A stretch of 64,000 bases of DNA from Melitaea cinxia (GCF_905220565.1 NC_059418.1:10903441-10967440), one strand, 5' to 3'. Positions 24,246 to 37,444 are shown, numbered from the stretch's first letter. Program-made: numbers and translations. The notes: generated from the letters alone by a model not told the origin.

Positions 24246-24700
24246 ACATAAAATAAAATAAAATACTAGATACTGTTACAAAAATAAACACCCGCAGTAC
24301 AAAATGTCGTCTTAAATAAAGTAACGCAGATCTAGCACAGTCAATATTGGATGTACTGCTATGTTTCTACTTGTTACTAGATGTCACTCATCGTTGGTTG
24401 CTTATTGTGAATCGCGGTGACGAGATTTTTATTTTTATATGTAAAGTTAATTACGATCACTTCTAAAATTGAAAATCTTGGAGAGCTGCATAACGCATCG
24501 TTATTCTGTTTTCCAAATTTTCGCAAATATTTAAATTATAAATTTCAAAATAAATATTCAACGTCGTCACAGACGATACTTACAAACGGTTACCAATACT
24601 GAATCGCTGTGACAAGATTAATAATTGAGACGAACAGACAGCGCAGTTTTATTAGTGTCATTCCTTTAAAACCTTTGGGAAACGAAACTGCAATAATCAT
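24246..24700 (+). repeat. Composite repeat 1 end with family B
   Basis: From the AAAATAAAATAAAATACTAG segment through the family B module, matching 8935-9330 and 18000-18360. Confidence 0.7.
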
Positions 24701-25735
24701 GATATACCTTTTTAAAATCCTTGTATTGTGCCCTTCAATTTGTTACCCATATTGTAGTATTCGAGAAAAAAAAATTTTTTTCATTAACTACAATGGCTTC
24801 GCGCAGCCGCCATGTTTGATTTTTTTTAATGTCACCTATCTAAGAACACTTGGGCAGCTAAGACGAACCTAACGATACCTCAATTATGTAAATCCGTTCA
24901 GTGGTTCTGGAAATATGAGGTAGTAAAAAATATTACATACAAATATACATACATACAAGATACGCGCGAAAAACATAACCCTTCCTTGGCAGTCGGGTAA
25001 AAATAGTGTTTTGAATTTTAGCAGTTATTTACTTATGTTAGTATCCATTATTTACAATATTTACAGTAGGTATACATTTGAAAAGTCGACAGTTAGTGTC
25101 TTTTCCAAATGTATTCTATATGTAAATACCTCGTAACCTTGTCAAAACAATTGATATTTAAGCATGATAAAGCTCAGTTCAATAATTGTGTTTGCTCGCT
25201 AACAAGAAATAAAGCGACTTCAATTACGTCAACTAGTAATCTAACCCAGTAGTACAACGTGGGTAGACGAAAAAATAGTCAAGAAAGTATGGGATATCAA
25301 AATCACTCGAAAGTAGTACTCCAATTAAAAAAAAAATCACCACGTTTCAGATTTCCATGAGCTCGTAACCGTAAAGGAACTTTGTTACTAAACATCGTCG
25401 CCCATCTGTGACAAGAATGACATAAATAATAATTACAATTGTTTTTCCTTGTAATACGTGTGTGTATTTCTTTATTTTTATCCGACTTCCAAAATAGGAA
25501 AAGATTCTCGATTAGATTGTATTTTTTTACGTATTAAAAAAAAGATTCATCGAACTAGGTCCCATGCAGTAAAAAGTTCTCGGGTAAGACGCTTAAAATA
25601 CAGTGGAATTGATAAACTCCTACTTTCTTGAAATCTGTAAAAAAAATGCCTTAAGATAACAAACTATTATCATTGACTTTGTTTTGTTTTTACTTGTTTT
25701 AATATCTACTATTATAACGCACATTGTGCGTAGAC
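24701..25735. other. Intergenic, family A pieces only
   Basis: No gene seen. Diverged family A ends near 25180-25290 and 25488-25640. Confidence 0.45.
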
Positions 25736-25963
25736 TAGCCCGTTGGCGCAGTTTGTAGTGTTTGTGTTTTTACTTCTCCGCGGGTTGTGGGTTCGATTCC
25801 CGCCTGAGTCTGTTAGTAATATTTGTATTTATTTATTTATATGTATATGCGTTATCTCGATCTATATTTATCAAATAAATATTCAACAGTCTGCTGTTAC
25901 ATGTACCACGAGCATTAAGTTGCTTACCATAGGAACAAACGACCGTGTGTGTATGTTATAAGA
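25736..25963 (+). mobile_element. tRNA-derived SINE, type 2, near complete
   Basis: Head TAGCCCGTTGGCGCAGTTTG, B box GGGTTCGATTCCCGCC, AT-rich middle and AAGTTGCTTACCATAGGAAC tail. The clearest uninterrupted copy in the window. Confidence 0.85.
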
Positions 25964-25970
25964 CAAAAAC

Positions 25971-26000
25971 AAACGGGGTGAGCTAAATAAAACCGTTTAA
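25971..26000 (-). mobile_element. Isolated terminus of the 59161-60757 element
   Basis: Thirty bases reverse-complementary to the left end of that element (TTAAACGGTTTTATTTAGC and CTCACCCCGTTT). The sequence then departs from the element, leaving only a terminal stub. Confidence 0.6.
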
Positions 26001-26224
26001 AAACATATTGTGCAATACCAAGTGTTTACCTATTATAGATCTTGAGATAGCCCTGTGACACGAACAGACAGCAGAACGAGCAGGAGTCTTAGTCATAATT
26101 AGAAGTTCCGTTACACACAGTGGCGTGGTAAGGAACTGCAAAAATTCGCAAGATAAACACACACACACACGCTCACATACATAAACACATACACACATAC
26201 ACTTGCCTCCATAAGTTCGCGCCA

Positions 26225-26690
26225 AAAATTGCGTGAATTCTCCAGCGTGGTGAATATGGGCAATACACGTGAGTTTACGCCATTTATGGCGTGAATCTAA
26301 GGAGGCCTATGTCCGGCAATGGACTGCGATAGGCTGAAGTGATGGTGTGATGATAATGATGATGACATTTATCTATTATCGAGTAAAAACACAGCGAATA
26401 TTATCTGCGCCTCCTGCGATAAGCTATATAAGTCGAGTTATATCAGGTAAATTATGTAAACAGGTGAATCGTCACGAGTAGCGACTCATGTTTATTTTTA
26501 TGTATTAATTATGGTATGTAAGTAAATGTATTAGGGCTCCGTTTCTCCTACATGGTGATAGGGGACGGAACTAGAAAAATTGGGTTGTTTTCGGATTACC
26601 TTATATTAGTACTAGCTACAGCATGATGTGTGGCGCGAACTTGGGGAGGCCTATGTCCAGCAGTGGACTGCGATAGGCTGAAGTGATGAT
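26225..26690 (+). mobile_element. Two Metulj-like SINE fragments
   Basis: The first (about 26238-26360) has TCCAGCGTGGTGAATATGGG and a TGATGATAATGATGATGA tail; the second is a short 3' piece at 26625-26690. Between them 26369-26520 repeats 16690-16835. Confidence 0.65.
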
Positions 26691-26839
26691 GACAGAGCTA
26701 ACTAAAACGTTAACTGTGCTAACGCTAGCAAAGCAAGACATTCTCATAATCGACTAAGTATTCAACAACATCTTTCGTGCCTTATGACTTAAAAACGATC
26801 TCGTATTTAATTTCAAATTTATTTTTCAGTATATTTTCA

Positions 26840-27595
26840 TGAATACTGGTGTATCTAAAGTTATATCCCTTTGAACCTAAAACTCTTATAAACCGGTAAA
26901 TATCGGTGACTTATGTGTATAGGCGAGTCGTAACGATAAGTGATTCAGTTTAATTTTTATGTATTAATCTCATTTTAGTATAAGTTAATGTATTAGGGTT
27001 CCGTTCCACCTACATGGTGATAGGGGACGGAACTAGAAAAAATTCAGGTGAGTGTTCCTTACGAACTATTAGCGCTAGCTACTAAAGCCAACGCTAGCAA
27101 AGCAAGACATTCTCATAATCGACTATAAACACAATAACAAAAACCTTGCCACCGCGATTTGTAACTTAATGAGTGCCATCTGTTACCAAGTAGAAACATA
27201 CACGGTACATTCGCTTTTCTTTGATCGGCGTAGTTTTGCTCGACACATGAGCGCCATCTATTAACAACTTGCAACATACAGCGAACATGTCTAGGAATGT
27301 TCAGTCGTTGATTGGTCTGTTAGTAATTAATCGTGTTGTTAAGATTTTATTCTTTATATATAAACTCTGTTATTATAGTTTTAAAAGCGGCAGAACGGTG
27401 CTTGCACGATGATACCGTTCTCTTATTTTTGATAATTTCCTGCAAAAGTTGAAGTTAATTAAAGATTTCTAATAAATAAATAAATAAATAATGTAATAAA
27501 GTTTAGTAATCGCGGTTTTCCATACAAGAAATGTGTATATTTATTTGTTTTATTAATTAACTCACGTTGTCCTGACGGTTGTACCGATTTGTCTT
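26840..27595 (+). repeat. Composite repeat 2, copy 2
   Basis: Matches 10113-10868 with about 90 percent identity; it lacks the long TA microsatellite. Confidence 0.75.
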
Positions 27596-27599
27596 TCGT

Positions 27600-29340
27600 C
27601 AGGAGTCATACTTGTACTTTGATCAATCATTTTTTTACAAATATATATATTTGAGTTCACAACAAGAATATGGTTAGTGAGTTCATGTGAAACAACTGAC
27701 GCTGAACTAAGTGACGCTGAGAGTGACATTTTTTTAGAGCTAGAAGATACAGGAATATTTATAGGATACTATATTTATAGGATTAGTACATCGATACGAG
27801 TAGCAAGCAACCATTTATGTTTTAATTTTACAATTTTGTAATTTTATAATTATAATTTGATCCAGTTGTTAGAGCACCTTATTGTTTGTATTACAATTAT
27901 CATTTTTAAGAAGTAAACTCCAGTCGCTTATCAGAGGAAATTCTTTAAAGAAATGCTCATTTTAAAATGACCTTCAAACGATAAACACGTGTTTTCAACC
28001 AAATATTATAATAAAGGCCAAAACGTTAACTTCACTTCAGCAAAATACATCTTAACATCGTATTGGATGTGTGTATTCATTTCAGCTTTTCAAGAAAACT
28101 TAATACGTCAGTAAATGACACTAAAAAAGCTACCAAACTGTGATTTCCTTTCCTTTAACAAAAGTCGAGGAAAATAAGATAGGGCAGCTAGTTGTAGAGT
28201 ATTATGCCCGCATCTAAATCAAAGCGCATCACAGACAGACGTGCGCTATTGTTCCTTCACCCTACTCGGAAATTTATAGACCTAAGTTCGGAAAATTTAT
28301 GTTTTTACTTGAGTATGAGAATTATTTTCTAATATTTTTTATACAAAAATTAAGTTTAATAGTGTCGTCTATTCCTACAATAGTCAATTATCAAAAGATT
28401 GTTGTGTCAGATAATTATCGATTGATATACATACTCGTACCTATTGTGGGCCTATTTGACTTGAGGGCGATAAAATGTTTTAATCCATAGAATATATATT
28501 TTGAAACCACTTTTGATCACAATAAAACGTAAAGTTAATGTTGAAATAAAAGTACAACGCACCCCAAGACGTAAAATTACATTTGCTAATCCAAAACCAA
28601 CCCCTACGCCGTAACAGAGACGGGTCCTTTCTACCCGCTATAAAATAAATAGCACCGGACCAGAATATAGGTTCAAATTACACTTTAACTCAATTTGCAA
28701 GCAGTAATGACTGGACTACGTAATATTAGAATTAAAGGACGATGGTGTTACTGCAATACGATGTCTGGGTCCATTACTTCATTCACGCCAGTTTTATTTT
28801 CATCTATTTATGATTATCTGTTAGATTGTATTTCAACCGAACAACACGCCCGCAACTAGTAAATGAATTTTAATGAAACTTGCCACGATTTGAGTTCACA
28901 CTAAAATCTTGTATACTGGATACTTTTTGTCCATAAGTCAGCTTTTTGCGCCGAGAATGGGGATGACACTATGCGTTAGGTTATGTAAAGCTCTTGATTA
29001 ATATTGAATCTATATGATTGACAATTTCCGTTCTGTACTAATTTCAGCTTGGATGTCATTATCAATAGTAGGAAGTGTTAAATGTCACACCATCTTGTAT
29101 TGTCTAGACATAAAATAATTCAGAACCTAGCTATGAGAGGCGTGGTCTGCATCACCGCCCTCCCTGGACCCGCCTACGAACACTCCTCAACTCTTCAGTT
29201 GTAATCAATACGTCGCGCCGTACGAACGTACAGACATTTTCTTAACGTAATAAAACCAATATTTCTTTGATTTTATTTGAGAGAATATCAGAGGATAAAT
29301 ACGTTAGCATTTTTATTATTAATTAAAAGTTAATTTTTAT
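27600..29340. other. Upstream non-repetitive stretch
   Basis: Unlike the flanks, this region shows none of the repeat families named here. No coding exon was recognised. A GC-richer segment around 29130-29225 may belong to the upstream regulatory region of the plus-strand gene. Confidence 0.4.
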
Positions 29341-29786
29341 CAAATGTCAGTGTTTGTTGAATGATATTTCATTGTTTACATGTTGTTTGTTTACAAACAA
29401 ACGTCGCCTGTTGCTCAAGTTCAAGGACGTTTATGTTGTGACGTTGTACTCGCGGCGGTATTGTGACTGTTTTTGATTGTTTTGTGACAAGTTAAGTGAT
29501 CTTGAAAGAACAATTGAACTAGTGGTAACACGGATTTTGGAATAGTTTTTGATTTATAAAGTACTTAATAATTTGAAATTTAGATCGAAGTTGATTTGGA
29601 GAAATTCTTTAACAATAAAACGTTTGGAACGTGAGTGACAGTGACAAAATATAATTAGGGGAAAATTAAGTGAATTTTCAAAACTGTTACTTATAGATGT
29701 ATTATTTCTGAAGTCATTTTTAGTATTTTAATTGTAGCTAGCTACAAGTAAAACTAAAATATACGAAGATTAGTGACTCAAAGAAG
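29341..29786 (+). promoter_or_regulatory. Candidate promoter and 5' UTR of the plus-strand gene
   Basis: Two TTGTTTAC forkhead (FOXO/DAF-16-type) elements lie at 29372-29379 and 29387-29394, the second inside a near-palindrome with TTTGTTTACAAACAAA. A TGACG half-CRE is at about 29437. Insect initiator-like TCAGT occurs at 29347. Downstream sequence is repeat-free and ends in AAGAAG/GTATGT, a good 5' splice site at 29786-29787. The transcription start is not determined. Confidence 0.4.
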
Positions 29787-29847
29787 GTATGTTAATGACA
29801 TTCAGAATAAAATAATTATTTTCAAAAAGTAAATACCTACAATCAAA

Positions 29848-30414
29848 TTGGATCCAACAAATAAAACCGAGCCCTCCGGGGCCGGGACGTCGAACCCGAG
29901 CAAACCAACGAAAACGCTACTTGTACATCCATTCATATCATCAAACACTAAAGAAAAGGACAAACCAAACAAATACTTGTTAGAAACACCACTCGAGTTG
30001 AAGAGGAAGACGCCACTACTTGAAATACCCGAGAACTTCAACAAGAAACCAAAATTATACACGAAGGTATCAAACAATAATAAAACAAATGAAAACATTA
30101 CTGAAATGAAAAACACTGCAATACAAACATCTGACGAAAACAGTCAAGAACATTGTCGAAATACATCAAGCGACATCTTCTGTCAAGAAAGTCAGAACCA
30201 CTGTCAAAGTTCGTCTGTCAAATACTGTCATCATTGTTGCTGTGAGTGTGAGAATAAGGTCAAGTCGTGTGAGGTTAATGTGAGTGAGGTGTCAAAGTCG
30301 TGCTGTCAACAGCGAGCCGTCAAAGTGATCTTCGCGCCAGCAATGATGTCGTCAATGTTTCCTGTGGCCGGAGTGCCGTATGTCACGAAGACACCGGTGA
30401 GGAGTAATGACAAG
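29848..30414 (+). CDS. First coding exon of an unrecognised gene (low-complexity, Cys-cluster N-terminus)
   Basis: The open frame covers 189 codons and ends exactly at a phase 0 donor (GACAAG/GTAGGT). An in-frame TAA lies at 29830-29832. There is no ATG at the head: the likely start is TTG at 29848 in ATCAAATTGG, one base from the insect consensus ATCAAAATGG. The first in-frame ATG is codon 87 (30106). The N-terminal half is Lys, Pro and Thr rich with basic patches (ELKRKTPLL, residues 50-58; NKKPKL, 65-70), suggesting a disordered and perhaps nuclear region. Residues 103-153 hold about eleven cysteines, including YCHHCCCEC (126-134), then a hydrophobic patch APAMMSSMFPVAGVPYV (163-179). The next exon identified is 57742-57796, also phase 0. 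No family is recognised; a regulatory protein with a long first intron is a guess. Confidence 0.65.
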
Positions 30415-30599
30415 GTAGGTGGAGATTGTTGTTGTAAGGCAGTGTAAGATGTTTATTTATTTATTAGTTCAATCAAATACTGATATAAATATATTTATTA
30501 GAAATGACAGAATATCATATTTGTACAGTTATAAACTTATAACTATATTCATATTAAATAAGTTGCAACATCCACTCCAAACAATCAGCTGACCAATAA

Positions 30600-31205
30600 T
30601 TATGTTTGCAGGCAAACGAAAAAAAAAACCGACTTCAATTACATCGACAAGTAATACAACGTAGATCGACGAAAAAATAGTCAAGTAAAAACGCGTTATC
30701 AAAGATTACTCAAAAATTAATTAACAGACTTCGATAAAATTTAAATGTGACCACATGATAAACATCAGCTTTTGATTAAATTAAAAATTATCAAAATCGG
30801 TACATCCAGTAAAAAGTTATGCGGATTTTCGAGAGTTTCCCTCGATTTGGGATCCCATCATCAAATTTTGGTTTCCTTATCATGGTACCAAACTAGGGAT
30901 ATCTCATTCTTCTTCCCAAAAAAAAAAAGAATTATCGAAATCGGTATATCCGGTAAAAAGTTATGTGGTATAATAAAACGCAGGTCGACGAAAAAAGCGT
31001 CAAGTAAAAACGCATTATTAGATATAACTTTAAAAGTAGTTGTTAGATCTCAAATAAATTTAAATGGGACCAATTGACACACACCACCTTTCGATTTAAA
31101 AAAAATGTCGAAATCGGTCCACCCGGTCAAAAGTTCTGGAGTAACATTCACAAAAAAATACAGTCGAATTGAGAACCTCCTCCTTTTTTGGAAGTCGGTT
31201 AAAAA
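30600..31205 (+). mobile_element. Family A, near full length
   Basis: From AATTATGTTTGCAGGCAAAC through CGACTTCAATTACATCGACA to TTTTTTGGAAGTCGGTT. It lies just inside the long intron of the plus-strand gene. Frames inside it have no coding value. Confidence 0.8.
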
Positions 31206-33039
31206 AAGGACTATGAATAAAATTGCAGTTCTGTTGAATTTATTACCACAACGAATTAACGTTCCCTTCAACTTGCATAAAGTCCAAATAGATTTGTATT
31301 TGATTCTTCGACCGCTGCCGGATAAGGCGCACTTAGCGGGATAACCGTAAATCAGTCAAGAAGACCTTGTGCGTCCATAGATAGCTGTGAAGAATTCGTA
31401 AGTATTATACTTATACACACACATTTCATAGGAAACATTTTGTTTCTAGTTAATTAACTTTTTAGATTAATCATCCTTACTTTAACGTACAATCAAATAT
31501 TGTAAAAACAAACGGATTTTCGTTTTGTTTGTATGTTTCAAGAGATTATAATGTAATGTCTTTTATTTGAGTGAGCTTGTGTATGTACGTTTGTCTCAAT
31601 ATTAATGAATAGTTTGAAGCCAGTACAAAAGGCCATAACAATATGAAATATCAAGCTTGTCTTGTGTAGTATACAGTGTATTATAATTTTAGGAGTATAG
31701 TATTGGAGTGTGTAAGTCGTAAATTATTTCAACTGGGTGCGAAACCCACTCGCGTCTCACGTAGCTGCTATAAAAGTCAAAGCCTGTATTATGAGTGCGG
31801 TATCATAATATAGGGAGCTTGGAAAGATTCTTATATGACTCGAAAAATATTTCTTTTTACGTGTATAAAGAAACGATTGTGTTTTAGACCACACGACTGA
31901 AGTAAAACTTCTTTAGACACGCTTGACTGGGGAGTAAGCTGGTGAATGCGTGACGAGAGCGTTACGAAAGTATATTTACGTACAATCTTCATACGTTCGT
32001 TTTTATGTTACTGCTTATGAGAAAATCTTTAGTAAGCCTATATCGAGCGTTTTGCGTTCACACCTCAGACGAACATTATTTCATTTTTCCTTAAATACGT
32101 AGCTCCGTAGCGATACGCTACGTCATGTAGCACAGTGCTACGAACCACAGCACTTGTAAATATTCCTATGGCATTTAAGTATAAAAATATTACCTTTATC
32201 CAAACAATTAATTTACTTTACGGTATAACTTTTTAGTATACTTTTATATTAATAATATTGTTATGTTTAATATGAAAAAGTTTCAAATATTTGATATTGT
32301 ATAAATCGTAATACTTCTATTGTCAGTCAGGTTACCGCGTTTGTTCGGGAAGCTGTGTAAGATAATCCCACTATATTTGTAACGTCACTTATCGCGGTCC
32401 GGCAGCCTACGATAACAAGAGGGATGGGAAATGTTGGGGCGAACATATCAAAACAAATTTTTTTAAAAGAAATTTTGAACGAGATAAAAATGTTTGTACA
32501 TTTATGTTACAAATTTTAAAACATTAATTTTTACTGAATTCTGAAATGCATAACAATCGTACAAAGCAGTTTTGATGAAGTAATATTTATATTTTTAAAA
32601 TTTCAAAGAAAGAAAAAAAAGATGTTCTTAGTTCATCTACTACTCAGCTTTGAAAAATGTAGCACCTGTATCAACACAGTTTGTATATCGTCATAATTTA
32701 GTTCTATGGATTTTTTTAAGAAACTTTTCAAAAGATTTTTTGTTCCATATAACGTACACGAGTGTACAGCTACATCACTATCTCCTCGCCGCAGGTCCGA
32801 AGAAATAATATTATTGTTGAGGAAGTGTTCCAACACTTATTCCGTGCTGAGCGCTTGACCGCTGAGAGCTCACGTGAAGGGAGGCTCGTTGTGTGTTTGT
32901 TTTATTTAAGGCGAAGTGTTGAGTCAATTGGATTCACGAATGAGTGACTTATAAACTGGATTATTTACTTTTATTTACCATTTATTAATCACTAAATTTG
33001 TTTGCAATTAAATTTAATGCACGATTAGGATACAATTAA
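31206..33039. other. Intronic stretch, few features
   Basis: A family E fragment (GGTGAATGCGTGACGAGAGC) at 31875-31985 and a small block with repeated CTACG/CGTAG words at 32095-32150. No exon recognised. Confidence 0.4.
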
Positions 33040-36000
33040 TGTGCAGTGGTAATTAGAAACGGACATGATCGTCAAAATGAAACATGTCTGACAGATAGTA
33101 GACCTAAACTAACATCTGTACTAGAAACAATATTTAATACGTGACATGTTGTCATCTGAAGCGTTATAAGAATACTCATAAAAAGAATTCTCGTAAGCAC
33201 CGAGTGGCAGATGAGGACCTTATGAACATTAAGAGATTAATGCGCCTTTAACATTTGATGTAAATTCTTTCAAGTCATCTCTGAGCTATAAAAATTTATT
33301 TATAATTACACTTTGCTCCTAAGTGTCTTACTTTGATCCCTTATGTTGTGGTACAAGTTATTGCTCAGAGCGTTTTTGTATATAAAATAAACTAGAAGTA
33401 AGAAAAAGTTATCCTGTTACGAGTATAACATCACTGTGCGGTTGTCTATCTGTTTGTATACCTTTGAGCCTTATATTTGAAACTGTGCTATCACAGTATC
33501 AACTTGTATAGACACTTGAAATATTATTGTTATAACAAGAGAAGGCTTATATAGAAGGAATGTGTTTGTTTTCATTTTCATGTCTGATAGCTCTTCCGAA
33601 TTATGTGATGTAAAATTTTATCCAGTGCTACGAAACTCTTCCTATCACAGTCCAACACAAACACACAAACTGAGTCGGTTGAATAAAGAAACTAACAGAT
33701 TGATCCAAGTTATGCAAATTTCTACATTATTTGTTGAACTAAATCGCTTTCTCCGATAAATTGGACCATCGCTAAATAGTCGAAGTTTTGTCAAGTGTTC
33801 AGGGGATCGCTAATAAGCATACAAATGGGGTTCTGCATTCTTTGCGTTAATCACTGTTTTCTTAAACGTTAGAGAGAGATAGCTCGTGAATGAAAGAGAC
33901 GGGTATAATAAGAGATTCTGGAAGTATTTAATACTAAAAGAATGAAAACATATTTTCTCGTTTTTCGTTCTCTGTGCGCGACAGTTTCCCCGAGACCAAT
34001 AACTCACATATGAATGTTACATCAGAACACATGTGTGACGTCGACGTAATAATATTTTCCCCTACTTTTTGTATTTATAACATTTTGAAAGAAAATATTT
34101 GAAAAGACAGGAAAAATTGATGTAAATTAGTGCTTTAAATAAAACATCGTCTTTGTTTGAGGAAACATTGCGTCTCCTTCACTCGGATCACTTGTTACGT
34201 TTCTAATTGATTAGATCGGTGAGAGCGAGGAGTTTTCTTTTGGTTCTGTGTTTTTGTTTGGAACTAGATTCGCTTAATGCGCTTGTACTATGTTTGGTTA
34301 TTGTACCCTTACTGTGAGTTATTTCATAATGTTTTGTGGTATATTTCTTATATAGCAGTATTTTAGAATAGAAAAAGATATATTCGAAAATTTTGTTGTT
34401 TAAAATTATTTATTAAAACTTCTATAAAAAGTGTATTCATTTACAATACCTAAAAAAGTGCTTAAAAATATTACTAGATTAATATCTCTTGGGAGCACTT
34501 TTAAAGCTGCGCTGTTTGCTGGTGTATAATATTTGCCACAGTTATACTAAGGCTAAATATGGCTTAAAATTCCTCCTTGCAAACAAAATTACTTTTTATA
34601 CATCCACCTGGAACCTAACGAGCGAGTAATGGCTCAGGGGCTGCGAACAGTCAATTAGATAGGTCTGTGGAATGTCACGAACGACGAGTCAAATGAAATC
34701 GTAGAGAGATTAGTGACTATTGAAATCGGGTGAATACGCGTGTACAGATGTGTGTGGTAAACGTTATCCTGCTTACGTACCGTGATTACTTCGTTGTATG
34801 AAGTGACAAAAATTTTGATAGAAAACCTTACATTGCAATAAATATAATTACATTATATTTCATAATATCTTCTTATACTTTTTTTTTTAATTTAATTCAA
34901 AATTTGAAAGTATTTAATTATGTCGGTAATCTGAAATCATTATTAAACTACATTTGAGTCAAATTAGCAAGCTTAAATTGTATCACATGTGTATGTCCAG
35001 GCGTAATATGTGTGCAGCAACTTCGCTTACATACAGAACACACTCCGTACATAGCTGTGACTTCCACTGGAGAGGGTACTTTATCAACTCCAATCAAAAC
35101 TTGCTCAGAAACAATTTATGTCATTTCGACCCTCGTGCTATAGATTTTTACTACTTAATTGCGTTGAAGGGTTAATAAAGGAACATGAAATATGTCCCAG
35201 GATATATGGGAGTAGAACACTTACGTGTGTAGGAAGAAGGAACACGTATAAAATTCGGAGCATATTTTGGACCAAATATTAAATATTATGTACAATAAAT
35301 CACTCATTACTTGCTTGCGTTCTGACATATTTCAATTTTTTCTATGACATTTTTCAAAGAAATAAATATTTTTCCTGTTTATTGTTTAATTCAGTGCTGT
35401 GAACAGTTATAATATAATATTTTAATGTTAGGATTGTCACATTCGTTGGAAATAATAATAGTTACTGCGATTTAAAATAGAACTTTTTTGTACAAAAACG
35501 CTGATTTGATAATTAAAATATATGTTCAGTTTTAGAACACATCAATATAACTTTAATCAGTAGATAAAAATATAACCCTACTCGTATTGATATAGCAATA
35601 ATTATCGATGAAAAAATGCAGAGTGGACGGCGGATCGCACAGAACCTGCTGACCAAATGATTCATGTGCTCAACCCTCCGATCTTTCAATTAACGCCCGT
35701 CTGATGATATCTTTATTTTTACACAGGCAGGTCAATTGCTACACATACCTATCTATAATATTGTTATGTGGCTGATAAGTTTGTTTGACTGTGTGCTAAT
35801 ATCAGAGAGGGTTTATTTAATAATCTTCTTATTTTCACGATTTTTAAACCTTAACATAACTATTAATCTCATTTCCATATTTAATTGTGCAGTGAACTGT
35901 TCCGTCGTGATCTGAATTACATAGCAACCCCTTTTCCGCTCACAGTCGGTTAGATATCGAGAAGTATTCAACAAGTCAAAGGCTAGTGAATAATAAATGA

Positions 36001-36135
36001 GTTTGAAATGAAAGTCAAACGTAACGTCCCTCGGGGTCGCCTTTTTTGAGGAAAGGAGAAAAAGAGTCTGTTTGAAAGTTTTAAGATTTTAAATAAAGGG
36101 TTTGTATTAACACGACACTTACTACTACACTAGCT

Positions 36136-36240
36136 AGCGGAGTAGGGTCTTCGCAATGCGGAGCAGGGTCTTCGCGTGGCAAGCGGGTGGAGAGTGGAGA
36201 CAATGCGGAGTAGGGTCTTCGCAATGCGGAGCAGGGTCCC
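36136..36240. repeat. GC-rich minisatellite
   Basis: Four units based on GGAGYAGGGTCTTCGCAATGC (21 bp, Y is C or T), two truncated, with a 30-bp spacer in the middle. It makes an open frame on the minus strand that has no coding meaning. Confidence 0.8.
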
Positions 36241-37444
36241 CTAAGACGGGGATTTCTCCAGTGTATTTCCAATTGATTATTATGCTGATTATATTAATAT
36301 TGAATCAGGATCCAGATTAATCTTATTAACGCGTTTTACAAAAGAAATAGGCAAATTAATATTCTCGTAGTTCAAAGTTCATTACGTATTAACAACTACC
36401 TCGCAGTCTAACGCCGAATGACATGACCGATGGCATGCCGCCTCGGCAACGCTCGAGAGAACCCGTTATAAAATTATCTATATTGAAAACAAATCGAACG
36501 TTCGCTTTAACTTTTTCTTGTAAATTAGTTCATTAAATACCTATTTGATTTTATTTTTTTATACTCTTTAAAATAATGTTGACAAAACAAAAATTATATA
36601 TATTTTTTTATATATGGATGTAAATCAATAATGTGATATTTTTATTAAAAATAAATATGAAGTCATGTAACGTTCCGTTACAATGTATAAATACTCCTTT
36701 TGAATGACTTGACCGATTAGAATATAGTTTTTAAATTGGCCGATATTGTTATAAGGATTTAGTGTCCAAAGTATCTCATATAACAAAATATATCGGATTT
36801 CGTAGTTACATTTAAATGATAGTAATCCTCTTGTGAACTCAATCACGCAACACCGCACACCTCATCAAGGTAGACCGCAGGAGCAATAGAAATGAAAATA
36901 TTATTGCGCGCTGTGTTTGCTTTAGCTAATTGGAACGCCTCGTCGCCTGCGGTAATATAGTGATGTCTTTCGCTTAAGTTTATCGATATGCAAATCAATT
37001 TATTTTGTTATTGTGATATATCTATCTTTTAGTTAAAGTAAAAAAGAAAAAAATAATCCATACTGTTTCTAGATTTACAGCCATCTAGAGTTTTATACAT
37101 GGGTGGAAATGGTTGAGATGGTAGAGTGTCAATATATAAAAGTTTTTGCATTTGTTTGCTAATATTTTAATCATTCATGCTCTTAAGATGAGCTGACGTA
37201 AAGCTGGCATACACAGTTTATCTTATAGACTCAAGGTAAGAAATAGCAATGTGAACGGAGTCACGCGTACAGCTAGTTGTATTACAAAACATTCACTACG
37301 ATATTAAATATTAAACTTACTTCACGAGTTAGAAATAGAACTTTCTCGACTTATAGTTCTACTAATTATATTATACAAGAAGAATGACTCTAGAAGTAGA
37401 ATACGAAGGAAAAACGTGTTTAATGTATTTTATTGAACATTATT

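Noticed and set aside
29802..30116. 104-codon minus-strand frame opposite the plus-strand coding exon
   Set aside because: The plus-strand frame ends exactly at a good donor and matches the phase of a later exon; the antisense frame has no splice or poly(A) support.
36081..36272. Proline- and arginine-rich minus-strand frame
   Set aside because: Created by the GC-rich minisatellite with a unit length divisible by three.
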